Assembly (NCBI GenBank): GCA_001931905.2
Contig: MSJI02000815.1
Span: 1 to 64,000 of the forward strand
Reading direction: 5' to 3'
Length of the DNA stretch: 64,000 nt
DNA from: Cladosporium sp. IMV 00045
Taxonomy: Eukaryota > Ascomycota > Dothideomycetes > Cladosporiales > Cladosporiaceae
Part shown: one piece after another, positions 1-11,003 of the stretch
Layout of the letters: each line of letters opens with the position of its first letter
Position numbering within the stretch: the first letter of the stretch is position 1
The notes under the pieces: generated by a model
Database searches by the model: none
What the model was told of the DNA's origin: nothing
Seen by the model: only the letters and a program-made list of their open reading frames with translations
Translations under genes and position numbers: made by a program

Positions 1-1256
1 CGAATTTCCTAATCCCTATTAGTAGGAGCTAAGGTTATACTAGCGAAAACCCTAACCCTAAAGGCTCGCTAGTGTAACCGGGTTATATAGCTAGTATAAC
101 CAGGATATACCGGCTAAGGGACAGTTAGATATTATAGTTAGTATCTAACCGGAAAAGCCCGTCGATCTCGGTCGATAAAGCCCGCTTTAGAGGGCTAAAT
201 AGCCCGACGTCGAGGGGTTATAATAGATACGAGGTATACGGCGGTAATACGACTAGGTCGATACTCTTATCGAGGTAAAAGGCGATAAACCTAGCCGTAA
301 GGTGCGATCCGTATCCGTCGAGTAGTAATAGCCTCCTTTTTCCGTCGTTACGGGCTATTTCGGGTTCGAATAACGTAGTTAACTACTCGTAGGCGTAAGA
401 ATCGGACGTCTACCCGCTAGAAGACGTAGAGAACTTCTACTTCTCGGGCGTAGAAGTCGGTATCTACCCGGTATTCGTATCTTTCGCCCGGAAGATAATA
501 AGCGGAGGTAGAGAGACTCCCGAGGCTCCGACGTACTCTATAGCCGTTATCTACTCTTACCTTCCGCTTATCTTCTTAAATCCTATAGCCTCCTTTTTAT
601 TAATAAGTACTCTCGAAGGTAAAGTAGTACCGAGAGCGAAACCGGTCTCGTCGACGTTAAAAACGGCGTTAGAAGAGTAGGAATTCTCGAGGAATAGGTC
701 GGTAAGAGCGGTAAAGTAGGTATTTATAGTCGGATAGCTTACCGCTTCGAAGCGGCTCGCGTCTAGAGCTCGAGAGTATACGGTCTTTAGTATAGGGTAT
801 CGTTTTCGGAACCTATCGATCTACTATTTACTAATAGGAGGGTAAGAAGTCGGAGTCGAGCTTAGGCGGAAGCGGGCGTTACGGATTTCTTCGGCGAGTT
901 CTCTTATTAATAAAAGGGTAATAGGGACTCCCGACTTAGATAGTCGAGTTATAGCCTTAATAAGAGCCTCCTCTTCGGTAGTAGAGAGTATCTTCTGCGA
1001 TTCGTGCGATTTAGAGCGGGTAGTAGACTTCGTAAGCCGGTCGGAGAAAGTCGAAAGCGGTATACTAAACGCGTAAGCGTACTTTTAAATAGAGGTATAT
1101 TCGCCGTTTCGGTAGGCTATTAGGGCCGTAGTAAGCGTATCTTCGGAATAGGTAGGCATAATAAAGAAGAAAGGAAGAAAGACGCGTAGAATTCGAATAA
1201 GAACACGAAACTAGCGCGCGGGAGTGTCCGGTTTCCCCTCCTGTCCGGTTTCCCCT
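1..1256 (-). mobile_element. RIP-inactivated Fot1/pogo-type DNA transposon remnant
   Basis: Read on the minus strand from an ATG at 1159, this stretch encodes a recognisable but broken pogo/Fot1 DDE transposase. An N-terminal HTH-like part is followed by FNVDETGF, then DGYGSHL, then a block reading PPYTSYLL-stop-PLDVGLFSPLK, the usual order of DDE_1 landmarks in this family. About a dozen in-frame stops interrupt it, all TAG or TAA and no TGA. They sit where the family has Trp or Gln, for example the stop before PLDVG where Gln is expected. CpA and TpG are almost absent from the whole block while CpG and TpA are abundant, and the bias ends abruptly near 1220. This is the footprint of repeat-induced point mutation with a CpA preference. 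The other end lies outside the window. No functional transposase is encoded. Confidence 0.88.
1225..1256. repeat. Tandem 15-bp repeat at the transposon edge, likely terminal repeat
   Basis: The 15-mer TGTCCGGTTTCCCCT occurs at 1225-1239 and again at 1242-1256. It is followed at once by a TA dinucleotide, the target-site type used by Tc1/mariner and pogo elements. It lies outside the transposase and marks where normal base composition resumes, so it is read as one terminal repeat. The partner end is not in the window. Confidence 0.55.
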
Positions 1257-2544
1257 ATAGTGACGTTAGTAGTCTACGTAGATCTCATTGAGCAGCGAAA
1301 TGCAAGTACTGCTGAAACCCAACCCGATGCAGGAAAATCCAGCTTAGGAATAATTCGGCTTGATCAATCAATCGAGGCAGATCATTTGGATAGCTGGTTA
1401 GAGATGAAGAACCATTCGAGACCTCACATTACTGGGGTGGGCCTTCTGGCAAGCGGACGAGCCTCGGCGCGCTTATACAAAGAAGCTTCAAAGGTCATAG
1501 CAAGCGGCGCTTCAGTGACAAGGATGGCTAAGGAAATGTCGCTCATCCTCGAGTCCCAAGCGCAAGGCCGTCTTCCTGAATTTCAAGAAAGCTAGTAGCT
1601 GCAGTTATAAGTATTGAAACAACCATACTCTGTTGGGACTTAGGCCCAAGGCAAAGCTGGCTGGCGACAGCCACGTTCGAGAGATTGACGGACGGAAGGT
1701 CTTGCTCGTGACGCAAGCCCGCAGAATACAAGGCATCGGGCGCGAAAAAGGTCTCTTTCGTACATACAAGTAGTTTGGACGGGGAAGCCTCGTCGACCGG
1801 AGTCTTTGACGTGTCCAGCGGGAAGAACGATGGTGATGGCATCTAAGCCTGTCCGGAAGCTCAAGCTGATTCGTGGAATTTGCTCAAAACCGTTGTGCTT
1901 TTTGAAATCAAACCGCCACCCTGCTCCGTACAGTGGAATGCGGAGAACGAACTTGCTTGGGGGCCTGGGCCTAAGCATGTCTGACTTTGCTTGACGTAGC
2001 TTGGCCTTCCTTGGCTTAGCTTCAATCGCCATCATCGGACTCGGCGGCCACTCACACGAGCTCAAGCGGGGTAGGTTTGAACGGACAAGCATTTCGACGA
2101 TACCCGAGTGCGCCTCGATGAGAGGATGAGCATCTCCCCGGCTGAATGTGCTCCACACAACCTACACTCCCTTCAAACCCCACGGGACGCAGCGTCTGGG
2201 GATGTGGAGGGACATCGGGACCAGGCTAAAGACAGTCGTTTAACCATACTCGTGGTGCCACACTCCTACGAGTGTAACCCCAGAGGACAAGGGTGAGCAT
2301 GCAAAGATCAATGGGAGTGGGCCACGCGGCCGGTGGAAAGCATAAAAGAACCTATGGCAGCGTCGCATACTATGGTGGCGTCGGAGTGGAAGGGAGGGGT
2401 TGTCAATCGAGCTCCCGGTCAAGCTCCACTCGTGCGAGCTAGTCAAGGCTAGAATCCCTACGATACTACATATGGAGCGATGTCTGCTCCTGTTTGTTTG
2501 GACAGATCCTCACATCCCCACCCCAAGAGAGAACCGTCGCCAAC
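1257..2544. other. Gene-free stretch between transposon remnant and transporter
   Basis: Base composition is normal here, with no RIP bias. Overlapping short open frames occur on both strands (about 1224-1595 plus, 1543-2158 minus), but none shows a recognisable motif, credible splice sites or a signal peptide. The last 100 bases or so are presumably the transporter promoter and 5' leader. Confidence 0.5.
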
Positions 2545-4313
2545 ATGAGTAACGACATCACCGAGAAGCCGACCTCCTCGGCGATAGAATTCGCTGCTAC
2601 GAGACATGATATCAATGACGATACCGGCGAGAAGGCCGGATATGACAAGAGCGGCGCTATTGATGCGGAGAACATCGAACATGACATGACTGTGATGCAG
2701 GCTGTAAAGGCCTATCCAGCGGCCAGTTGGTGGGCGTTCGTCATGTCGAGCACAATCGTAAGCTCTCGTCTAAAAGCTAGTAACAGCAGCTCTAACGCTA
2801 CTTCCAGATCATGGAGTCATACTGCGTCTTCTTGATGGGGCAATTCATAGCCACAAAACAGTTTCAAGAGGATTTTGGCGTCTACAGCGACGTTACCGGT
2901 GGCTACATCATCGAAGCTTCATGGCAATCAGCTTTCCAATGCAGCGGCCCGCTCGGTGCCCTCATTGGCGTTTTCCTTGCAGGTCCCATCACTACGTGGA
3001 TTGGATATCGTTGGGCAACCATTGGCGGCCTCATGTTTTTGAACGGCTTCATCTTCATCTTCTATTTCGGCAACAGCAATGGAGTGTTCTTCGCATCGCA
3101 GATCCTGGAGGGTATCCCATGGGGAATCTTCATCGCGAACGCACCTGCATATTGTGCCGAAATTGTGCCCATGAGATTGCGAGCACCAGCGACACAGATG
3201 TTGCAGATGTTTTGGGCTATCGGGTCAATCATCGTCGGTGGAATCACTTATCACTACCAATCCCAACCCAATGCCTCGGCGTACAGGTAATTTCTCGGTA
3301 GTTACGTCTTCTCCAAGGAGGTTCAGCACTAACTCTCGAACCAGGATGCCTATCGCACTCCAGTGGATGTTCCCAACTCCACTTGCCATTCTGCTTTTTA
3401 TTGCCCCAGAATCGCCTTGGTGGCTTGTTCGAAAGGGCCGTCTTGCCGATGCAGAGAAAGCTATCAGACGTCTTGGGCGTCAGGGTGCGATCGACAATCC
3501 AGCCGACAAAGTTTCTATGATGCAACGCACCATTGAGCTTGAGAAGACAATCAAGAAGCCCAACCTTGCTGAACTGTGGAAAGCGACTGATCTGTACCGC
3601 ACTTTGATCGTGTGTGGTGTGTATGCATCTCAGAATTTGACGGGAAATCTGATTGCCAATCAAGCAGTGTTCTTCTTCAAACGTGAGTGCTGACAGAAAT
3701 TAGATTCTTATGATAGGCTAACAACGGTATAGAGGCCGGTATGGCTGACAACACCGCCTTTGCACTCGGTCTTGCCACCTCTGCCCTCCAGTGGCTCATG
3801 GTCATGCTGTCTTGGATCCTCACCACGTACCTCGGCCGGCGCACCATCTACGTTTACGGTCAAGCTATCAACTGTATCTTCTTGGTCGCGCTTGGTATTG
3901 CGGCTTCAGTAGGTACCAGTACTGCAGCTAGCAACGCACAGGCATCTCTTGGCTTGATAGTCTCTGTCCTCTTCTGCTTGGGACCTGCGCCTGCCTCATG
4001 GGTCATCATTGGCGAGACACCATCCGTTCGTCTCAGGCCTCTCACAACAGGTGTTGGACGCGGTGCTTACTACATGGTCAACATCCCATGCATTTTCCTC
4101 GCCAGTTACATGCTGAACAGTGACAAGTGGAACCTCGGCGGCAAGAGCGGTTACGTTTGGGCTGGCACAGCCCTTATTTGCACTGTCTTATCATGGATGT
4201 TCATCCCAGAGATGAAGCACAGGTCCTTCCGAGAGATTGATATCTTGTTCAAGCGTCATGTCCCGGCTCGCAAGTGGGCTAAGACAGTTGTCGATGTTCA
4301 GGATGACGAATAG
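2545..4313 (+). CDS. MFS sugar transporter, alpha-glucoside:H+ symporter type
   Basis: Predicted plasma-membrane sugar/proton symporter. Four exons (2545-2757, 2808-3286, 3345-3682, 3733-4313) join in frame through three introns of 50-58 nt and give about 536 residues, the usual size. An acidic, polar N-tail of about 50 residues precedes the membrane segments. Family signatures are visible: PESPWWLVRKGR (variant of PESPRWL) before the central loop, LGRRT after TM8, and PEMKHRSFREID after the last helix, where hexose carriers have PETKGRS. The overall pattern, including EIVPMRLRAPATQ, resembles maltose/alpha-glucoside permeases (MAL/AGT). The start at 2545 was preferred over an in-frame ATG at 2494 for its better context. 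It sits near a secreted glycosidase-like gene. Substrate is inferred, not shown. Confidence 0.9.
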
Positions 4314-4881
4314 GGGGAGCCCAGGCTTTCTCTAAGAGCTAGGAAGGCAGTAAGACTAGCTTTAGCTATGAAGAACAGTATTCACAAGTGGATCGCTATA
4401 CTAGTAACGTGAATATCTACCTCTTCAGTGACTATAGCTCTAAAACAATGGATACGAAGATTTCATATAACTTATGGACTGGTGGTAGGTTGATGATAGA
4501 TCATGAAGACTGTATTATTAAATTTAAATGCATGAAATCCTACCAGTCATGCTTAGCTTTATCCTCACTGCTTTTCGCGAAGGTAGAATACTTACTTGAT
4601 CCCTGTTACGATATATGGCTGCAAGCAATGTCTCGCTAGTAGAGACCGGTGAACATCACAAATCGCTTACAAAGCTCTTATAGAGACATTACTAATTTCG
4701 ATTTCGTAAGATGATTGATTACGAGAGGTCACCGGTGAAGGACTTCTCGTTTCTTTATAACGTTAAATTATGCTTTGCTAGCTTCGTGGAAGTGAATGTA
4801 TTGTACTCCTTCTAGCTTTTGCATCTCTTGACGACTTTTATACACGCCTTCAAAGCATAACGCCTAATCAACCACAAAACT
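4314..4881. other. AT-rich intergenic stretch
   Basis: This is the 3' flank of the transporter and the promoter of the downstream pseudogene. A short open frame (4388-4639) has no recognisable content and looks like chance. No RNA gene was recognised. Confidence 0.5.
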
Positions 4882-6302
4882 ATGGAGACTACTGGACGCA
4901 ACGTTGAGCACTACGACTGTATTGCCATTGGCTCGGGCGAGGCAGGCAAGCTTGTTCCCTTCCTACTCTCTGGGTAGCATGGTAAGAAATGTGCTGTTGT
5001 GGAGCGCAAGTGGATCGGGGGCTCATGCCCAAACATCGCATGCCTACCTTCCAAGAACGTCATACATGCAGCGAATTTTGCACATGAGGCGCGAATGACT
5101 CACAGACACGGCCTGGATATTCCGGGCGCCAAGCACCTGAAGTCTGACATGCGTCTGGTGAAGCAGTGCAAGTCCGAGATGGTGAAGACGGTGAATGGGT
5201 TTCAAGATCTTTTCGAAAAGTTCAATGTCGAACTCATCCGTGGAGAGGCGCGGTTCATTTCGCCAGAAGTCATCCGAATCAGCGATGGTCGGCTCCTGAG
5301 CGCGAATAATCTTGTCATTTGCACTGGGTCGAGGGCGATGATCGACGCCAGCATACCCGGCCTTATGGAAGCGAGCCCCATGACCCACGTGGAGATACTC
5401 GACTTGGACACACTGCCCTCGCATCTTATCATCATCGGGGGCGGCTATGTTGGGCTCGAGTTTGCCCAAGCATACCGTCGCTTCGGATCTCAAGTGACGG
5501 TGGTTCAGAGGGGCTCTCAAGTTCTTCCCCGTGAAGACAAGGATGTGGTGGACTGCCTCTCCTCCATTCTCGAGGATGAGGGTATCCGTCTATTGACAAA
5601 GACGACTGTGAAATCTGTGGAAGGCACAAATGGCAGCGGTGTGACGTTGAATGTGGATTCTCCGAACGCGAAAGTCGTTCTCACCGGCTCTCACATCCTC
5701 GTTGCGGCTGGCCGTCTTCCGAATGTTGAAGATCTGGATCTCGCAAAAGCTGGCATTGGACTCACGAGGGCCGGTCACATCTCAGTCAACGATCAGTTGC
5801 AGACAGCGGTCCCTCACATCTTTGCAGCAGGCGATTGTGCAGGGAGTCCTTACTTTAACTTACCCACATGGGCTGGGACGATCATCGCATCATTTTGGCT
5901 AACGTCGTTGGCACACCCCGAACAGAAGGCACACCAGGCCGTCAGGTTCCCAGCGTATTATTCACGACTCCAGAATTGGCTCATGTCGGGCTCCATCAAA
6001 AGGAAGCCGACGCTCAGGGAGTCGAGTATCGGCTCGTCAAAGCGTCCATGGGCTCGGCGTTTCTACGCACCCATACGCTGGACCCAGTCGCAACGACTGG
6101 TTTCGCGAAAGCCCTTTTGGCCAAGGACAGTGATGAAACTCTTGGATTCACTGCACTTGCGCCAAACGCTGGAGAGCTGCTTCCCGTCGTTTCGCTGGCG
6201 ATGGCGCATGGCCTTGGCTACCAAGCTCTTCGAGATCTGATCTTCGCGCACCCGACTCTGAATGAAGGACTCCCGATGTTTTTCTTAGGCGTGGATTCTT
6301 GA
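4882..6302 (+). pseudogene. FAD/NAD(P) disulfide oxidoreductase (class I, mercuric reductase/DLD-like), broken
   Basis: A pyridine-nucleotide disulfide reductase with most landmarks kept: FAD motif GSGEAG near residue 18, redox pair in GGSCPNIACLPSKN (CxxxxC), NAD fold IIGGGYVGLEFAQAYRRFG, second flavin motif FAAGDCAG, and the C-terminal interface AHPTLNEG that carries the His-Glu dyad. Two lesions break it. Codon 32 (4975-4977) is TAG where relatives usually have Trp. At about 5855-5866 a 5-nt excess, looking like an imperfect duplication of ACTTA, shifts the frame. Reading resumes two frames over at 5868 with a WDDHRI motif and runs to 6302. Without the lesions the frame would be about 471 codons, typical for the family. 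No intron explains either lesion. A downstream start (4999) would lose the FAD motif. Sequencing error is less likely for two separate faults. Confidence 0.82.
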
Positions 6303-6642
6303 CTTCCATGAATCATCTTGCCACTGACATCAAGATCGCACTCTGATCAATTTGAATGAAAGAGATAAGAGCGCAATATCGGGTTGGAAGTAAGGGGTGC
6401 TTAGCTGCTATATAGCCCAGTCTAGCTTTCCATCTAGTCTAGTAACTATCATCAGCAAGACATACTCGAGTCGAATCTTTTGAGAGCTCTAATAACCCTA
6501 GTGTGGTCCTGGCGGAATGATGACTGTCGAGATTTGACAGAGACATTGTGTTAGATAAGAAAGCCCGGCAGGTGCTTCTCTGATGTAAACAAAGTATGTG
6601 GGAACCTTTCTAGCCATTGCCCGCGGTCCCTTGGCGTCTGTC
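6303..6642. other. Tail-to-tail intergenic region
   Basis: This spacer separates the end of the pseudogene (plus) from the end of the glycosidase-like gene (minus). No motif was recognised; it should hold the 3' ends of both transcripts. Confidence 0.5.
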
Positions 6643-9348
6643 TCATCGCACATGGAACTCCAGCCTCCCCGGTAGAGAGACAGCAACTTTGACACCCTGG
6701 GAGTCGGCATTGTCCAAATTGATACCTAACCCAAGCATGTCTTGCCATTCCACGTGTGTCTCCTGCAAAGGGCTTTCTTGTGCTGTACCAAAGTTCACCA
6801 CAACTGTCCTTGTGACCGGGTCATAAGAAAAACTCTCGATCCTTCCTGCGCCAGCTTTCAGATGCAGTCCGATAGGTGTCACATATATCCGTCGTTGAAC
6901 AGTGTCCCTCGGCATGACCTGCACTAATCCACGGCCTTCTTGCTGTTCAACATTACCGCCCATCGACACAAAGCCAAAGTCTGGGTGATCAACAAGCGTG
7001 CACATGGAGTAAACCATGTGTCCCGTGAGCCCGGCTCCATAGTCAGAAGAGTAAGCGTCCCACTTTAACGATTCGGGCCACGCATGGAACGCCTGGCTGC
7101 CAAATCCATCCGAATTGATGTTTGACAATGCGCCGCTCCAACCAGCGTAGCCAACGCGCAGATCATGGAAGGAGGGATTGGCTGCGCGCGTATAAGCGTC
7201 GAGAAGCGGTACTGCATTGAGCGGAGACGCATAATGATGCACCTGGCGCTCGATACGTGCTAGTTTTCCTGCAACGCCGAAGTCCCACCAGCGCCGGACG
7301 TTGCCATTGTAAGCCCAATGTGGTATGGCTGGCATGTACGCACGAATCGAGGCGAGGGTTTTGTCGACAGTAGTAGAGTCGTTGAAATACTGGGACCAGA
7401 GGTATACCGCTTCCTGGCCTGTGGAGTCCCAGGGCGCTTCGCTACCGAAAGGATCTGGAACCGAAGCCCAATGCTGCTGTCGCGTTTGCATGATTGATCG
7501 AACCGAGTCGTAGGAAGAAGTGAGACCCTCTGCACGAAGGTCCGAGAGAAGCTCATGCCAAATTGTCTCGCCCATTAGACCAACATCGCGAAACTCCACA
7601 AGATGATCACCGTTCAGGTAGAGAGAGTAGCAAGTTTCGAGGGTGTGATATGCTGTCTCAAGATACCAGGACGCATTTGCATTAGTAAGAGTTCCAGGGA
7701 TAAGCTTTTCGGCACGGTAGAGCGACCAATACAAGGTAGACACCCACACGTAGTTGTACGGCCTCCAGACCTGGCTCGCTAATTCTTTGTTCCAGGATGG
7801 CCAGCCCCCGTAGGAGATGTTGCTGTTGTAAGGGAAACCATTGGCCTTCGAGGGATCATAGAAAAACAAGCTTCGCTTGACGGAATATTTCGGATATGAA
7901 GCGTTGTTAGAGGTGTACTGCATGTGCGTCCAGATAGTGTCAAAGGCCATCTCTTCCAGCCTCCGAACCTCTTCTGGAATAGGATTGTAGGCCGTCTTCA
8001 TAGCCGCAGCGACATACGATGCTGCGCCACCTTCGTCTTGAAGGCCAGCGATCCACACACGAGCTTCCTGCTGAACTTTTTCGTGTGCTTCGTAGTCGTA
8101 TGTTATGATGGAAGGCGTGCGGTTGAAAACATCGTTGCCCTCGAACCATTGGTCTGAAAAGAGGAACTTTGCATGCTTCTCAAAAGTTTGTTTAGCGGGA
8201 TCAGTAACGTAGTAGTGCACGGTTTGCGTCTTGCCATCAGAGTATGCAATTTCCACTCGCACACGTTCACGTATGTGGGTAGCCGAAAGATCGTACGCCT
8301 TCCAAGTCTTGTTCGTCGCGTCGATCTGTGTAAACCTTAGAGCGTTCGGCGGCTCGGTACTGATAGACTCTACCTGAGCCTTAGAGAGTAAAAATAGCTT
8401 GCCAACGATATCAGAAGAGAGAATGTATCCAGGTAGACCAACGGCAACAGGTTGCCCAAGCGCAGAGACTGATGGTTCGATTCCCTCAACTGAGGGGGCC
8501 AAGGAAAATCTCAAACCAAACGTGATGGTTTGGCCAGTCTCCAGAATGACGGAAGAGGGTGAGTTCCAAGGAGTGGTAGCGTTCCACTCGTTTTCTGCAT
8601 AGGCCTTGCTTAGTGTCTGCCAAGAGTAAAAACCCTCAAACGTTTGAGACATGTACTGAAGAGGTGCACCGGTTTCCTCGTGGAGGAAGCGCCAAGCTTC
8701 GAACTTCGAGGTATCTCCATAGGGGGTGACTACCATATTGGGAGTCGTGCCAGTCAATCTCGTGACTTGTACGTAACCGGCGTCTAGGCCAATATATGGA
8801 TCCATGAAGACACAAGTGTTTGTCGTGTCGACTGGGTCTCTACCAGTCAAAATGCTGTTGAACTCGATAGGAAATCCGAATGCCCCAATTTCAACAGCTG
8901 AATGGTTGTGGGTGTTGTGGATGGTAGCTTGGAGCACGAGGTCACCATCAACGACAGCCCACTCGCGACTTAAGGATATGGTGTCTTTCACTTCGGGGAA
9001 GACGTTGTCGTAGCTCGAATGGAGCAAGGTAGAATTGTGAAGGGTAGAATTGTGGAGAGTATTAGGCTTTGTTGAGCGTCGAGTGGCTGTGTCCACATCT
9101 TCCCATGCGCTGTCTCCGGAGTACCTCCAACGAACAGTCAGATCGCCAGTATGGTAGTTTCCACCACCATTCCGCTGGTCAAAGACGTCGGAAGGAGAGA
9201 AATCAAAGGAGGCATCAAGGGTCGATCTTAGCGAGCGAAGCACGCCTGCATTGTCATCAAATTCACCCAGCCAGTTGGGCAAGGAGAATTGGTATCCTGT
9301 GGCGCATAGCGTACCTCCGAGAAACAGAATAATCGTTGATTGTCGCAT
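6643..9348 (-). CDS. Secreted six-hairpin-glycosidase-like protein (DUF5695-type)
   Basis: A single uninterrupted frame of about 901 residues. The chosen ATG at 9348 begins MRQSTIILFLGGTLCATGYQ, a good signal peptide; an in-frame ATG at 9417 would bury it 23 residues inside. The mature protein begins with a beta-rich domain (FSLPNWLGEFDDN). A long helical, Trp/Tyr-rich second half follows, with SDYGAGLTGHMVYSM and GYAGWSGALSNINSDGFGS, which recall fungal DUF5695 proteins of the six-hairpin glycosidase clan. Many N-x-S/T sites fit secretion. It probably acts outside the cell on a plant or microbial polysaccharide, but substrate and catalytic acids cannot be assigned from sequence alone. The alpha-glucoside-type transporter 2.3 kb away hints at joint sugar use. 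Confidence 0.8.
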   Translation of the reverse strand: MRQSTIILFLGGTLCATGYQFSLPNWLGEFDDNAGVLRSLRSTLDASFDFSPSDVFDQRNGGGNYHTGDLTVRWRYSGDSAWEDVDTATRRSTKPNTLHNSTLHNSTLLHSSYDNVFPEVKDTISLSREWAVVDGDLVLQATIHNTHNHSAVEIGAFGFPIEFNSILTGRDPVDTTNTCVFMDPYIGLDAGYVQVTRLTGTTPNMVVTPYGDTSKFEAWRFLHEETGAPLQYMSQTFEGFYSWQTLSKAYAENEWNATTPWNSPSSVILETGQTITFGLRFSLAPSVEGIEPSVSALGQPVAVGLPGYILSSDIVGKLFLLSKAQVESISTEPPNALRFTQIDATNKTWKAYDLSATHIRERVRVEIAYSDGKTQTVHYYVTDPAKQTFEKHAKFLFSDQWFEGNDVFNRTPSIITYDYEAHEKVQQEARVWIAGLQDEGGAASYVAAAMKTAYNPIPEEVRRLEEMAFDTIWTHMQYTSNNASYPKYSVKRSLFFYDPSKANGFPYNSNISYGGWPSWNKELASQVWRPYNYVWVSTLYWSLYRAEKLIPGTLTNANASWYLETAYHTLETCYSLYLNGDHLVEFRDVGLMGETIWHELLSDLRAEGLTSSYDSVRSIMQTRQQHWASVPDPFGSEAPWDSTGQEAVYLWSQYFNDSTTVDKTLASIRAYMPAIPHWAYNGNVRRWWDFGVAGKLARIERQVHHYASPLNAVPLLDAYTRAANPSFHDLRVGYAGWSGALSNINSDGFGSQAFHAWPESLKWDAYSSDYGAGLTGHMVYSMCTLVDHPDFGFVSMGGNVEQQEGRGLVQVMPRDTVQRRIYVTPIGLHLKAGAGRIESFSYDPVTRTVVVNFGTAQESPLQETHVEWQDMLGLGINLDNADSQGVKVAVSLPGRLEFHVR

Positions 9349-11003
9349 GCCGTTGTCTGCTATTGTTGGCTGAGGTAAGTGTCTTGATGAATATGGGACC
9401 GGGGAGAACATGATCATTCAAATACTAAAGGGTGGTCGATCTCTGCTGCTGTATTGAAATAGACTTTCACGCTGGACGTCAGGCGCTAGATGCTTAGTTG
9501 ATAATGTTGATACGAGATGATACCGCACCCAATGTGGGCCCGAAGCAATAGACTAAACCTTGGTGATTCTGGATGTGCAGGTGCGAGCACGCTTTCCATC
9601 CATCAAATGCAAAAAGTCTGCCCGATCTCTGCTATACGAAAAGCCTGAGCAGAGAGTAGTGATCAACCGACTGGAGGTGTTTATCGTGATACGTGCGCTA
9701 ATCGGAGTCAGGTTAATGTCATGGTCTGGAGTATCTGGTGTACTTGGCCCTTCTGCAAGTGTGGAGCCGATGTATAGCAGATCAGCGGAGGTGGAATTTA
9801 CCCATAGTTGTTTGAGGCCGTAACCCCACAGACTCCCCGGAGTTCTTTGCAACCAAATTCTAAGCCCACGTTCGTTTCAAGCCAAGAAAAAGCTCGGCAG
9901 GCGTTCTATTCTCGCACAGCCAATAATCGTGCGAGCCATCCGCTCTCAGATGCTGCATTCATCGAGCCTAACTCGTCGCATGAGCGGCTGTCATAGTAGC
10001 AGATCAGCGACAATTGCGAAGTGCCTCCCGAGCATACGGAGTGTGACGATCTCAATCAAAGTTAATAGAGGAGGGACGCGGACTGAATTGTGCTCTGCGC
10101 CCAATCCAAAAGCCTGGGAAGTGATTTGAAGTTCACTAACTAGGTACGTCTCCTGCTCACCATAACGGTGAGACAACACAAAGCATCGTTGAAATGGCAT
10201 AGACATGCTTGGAGAGCGCGGCGAAATATTTACACATTGCAAGTCAATACCTTGAGAGATCCTCTGCCTCGACAGAGATAACATTGCAATCGTGGGCACA
10301 CCCCAATTACTCTGAGCTTTGAGCCTAGGCTGACATCGCATGGGGGCAGTACATTTGCTGTGGTGATCGTGCTTACGATTGCCTCCAGGACGTCTCATAT
10401 AGTTTCCAGTGGAATAGACATAACCAGAATCCAGAGCACAGGCATTCGAGCCCTGCAGCGCTGGTCGTTTAGCGGGTCATGCATCGAGTCGATGCTATGG
10501 GTTTTGCAGAAACAAGGCACAGAACAGCTACAGCAACGAATATGTAACTTAAACAGGCATGTCGTTGATACGTTCGAAGATGAGTTGTCCACACACGCGA
10601 GAAGAGCTTTACTCGCCGAGGCTTTGTACTCATAGGGTGATTAATTTTAACATAGAATTTTGAGAGACTCGTTGTGAACATTGCCGCACATCGGACCGTA
10701 AATGTCGGCTGATGGGAGCCCATGAAGCAAGATCCGCGTCGGTTCTAAGGCTTCAACAAGATCTCTACCGCATTGAGTGCTTCCTATTGGCGCAGAGATA
10801 AGCTAGTTCACATAAGTCAATTCTTGGTATTCTACAAACGACTTGCACAGCTTTCTGGACGTGCGTCGCATCCCGGCGACATCCGATTCGATATCTCAAC
10901 CAAGCGGGGTTTGACCTTGGCCCCTTCAAGACCGATTTCATTAACCCTGCTCGGAGCTCAGGGAATAACAGAACGACTTAACAATCTACTTGCTTTTTTT
11001 AAA
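9349..11003. other. Gene-free 1.65 kb between glycosidase-like and LDH genes
   Basis: Divergent promoter region. Several frames of 60-130 codons exist on both strands (for example 9553-9852 minus and 10360-10635 plus), but none has domain motifs or convincing splice partners. The frame running into the LDH start from 10773 has no conserved content before residue 78. A T-rich tract lies just upstream of the LDH ATG. Confidence 0.5.

Noticed and set aside
46..60. CCCTAACCCTAA near the window start as a telomere
   Set aside because: Only two hexamers, located inside the transposase-derived sequence; a telomere would be a long terminal array.
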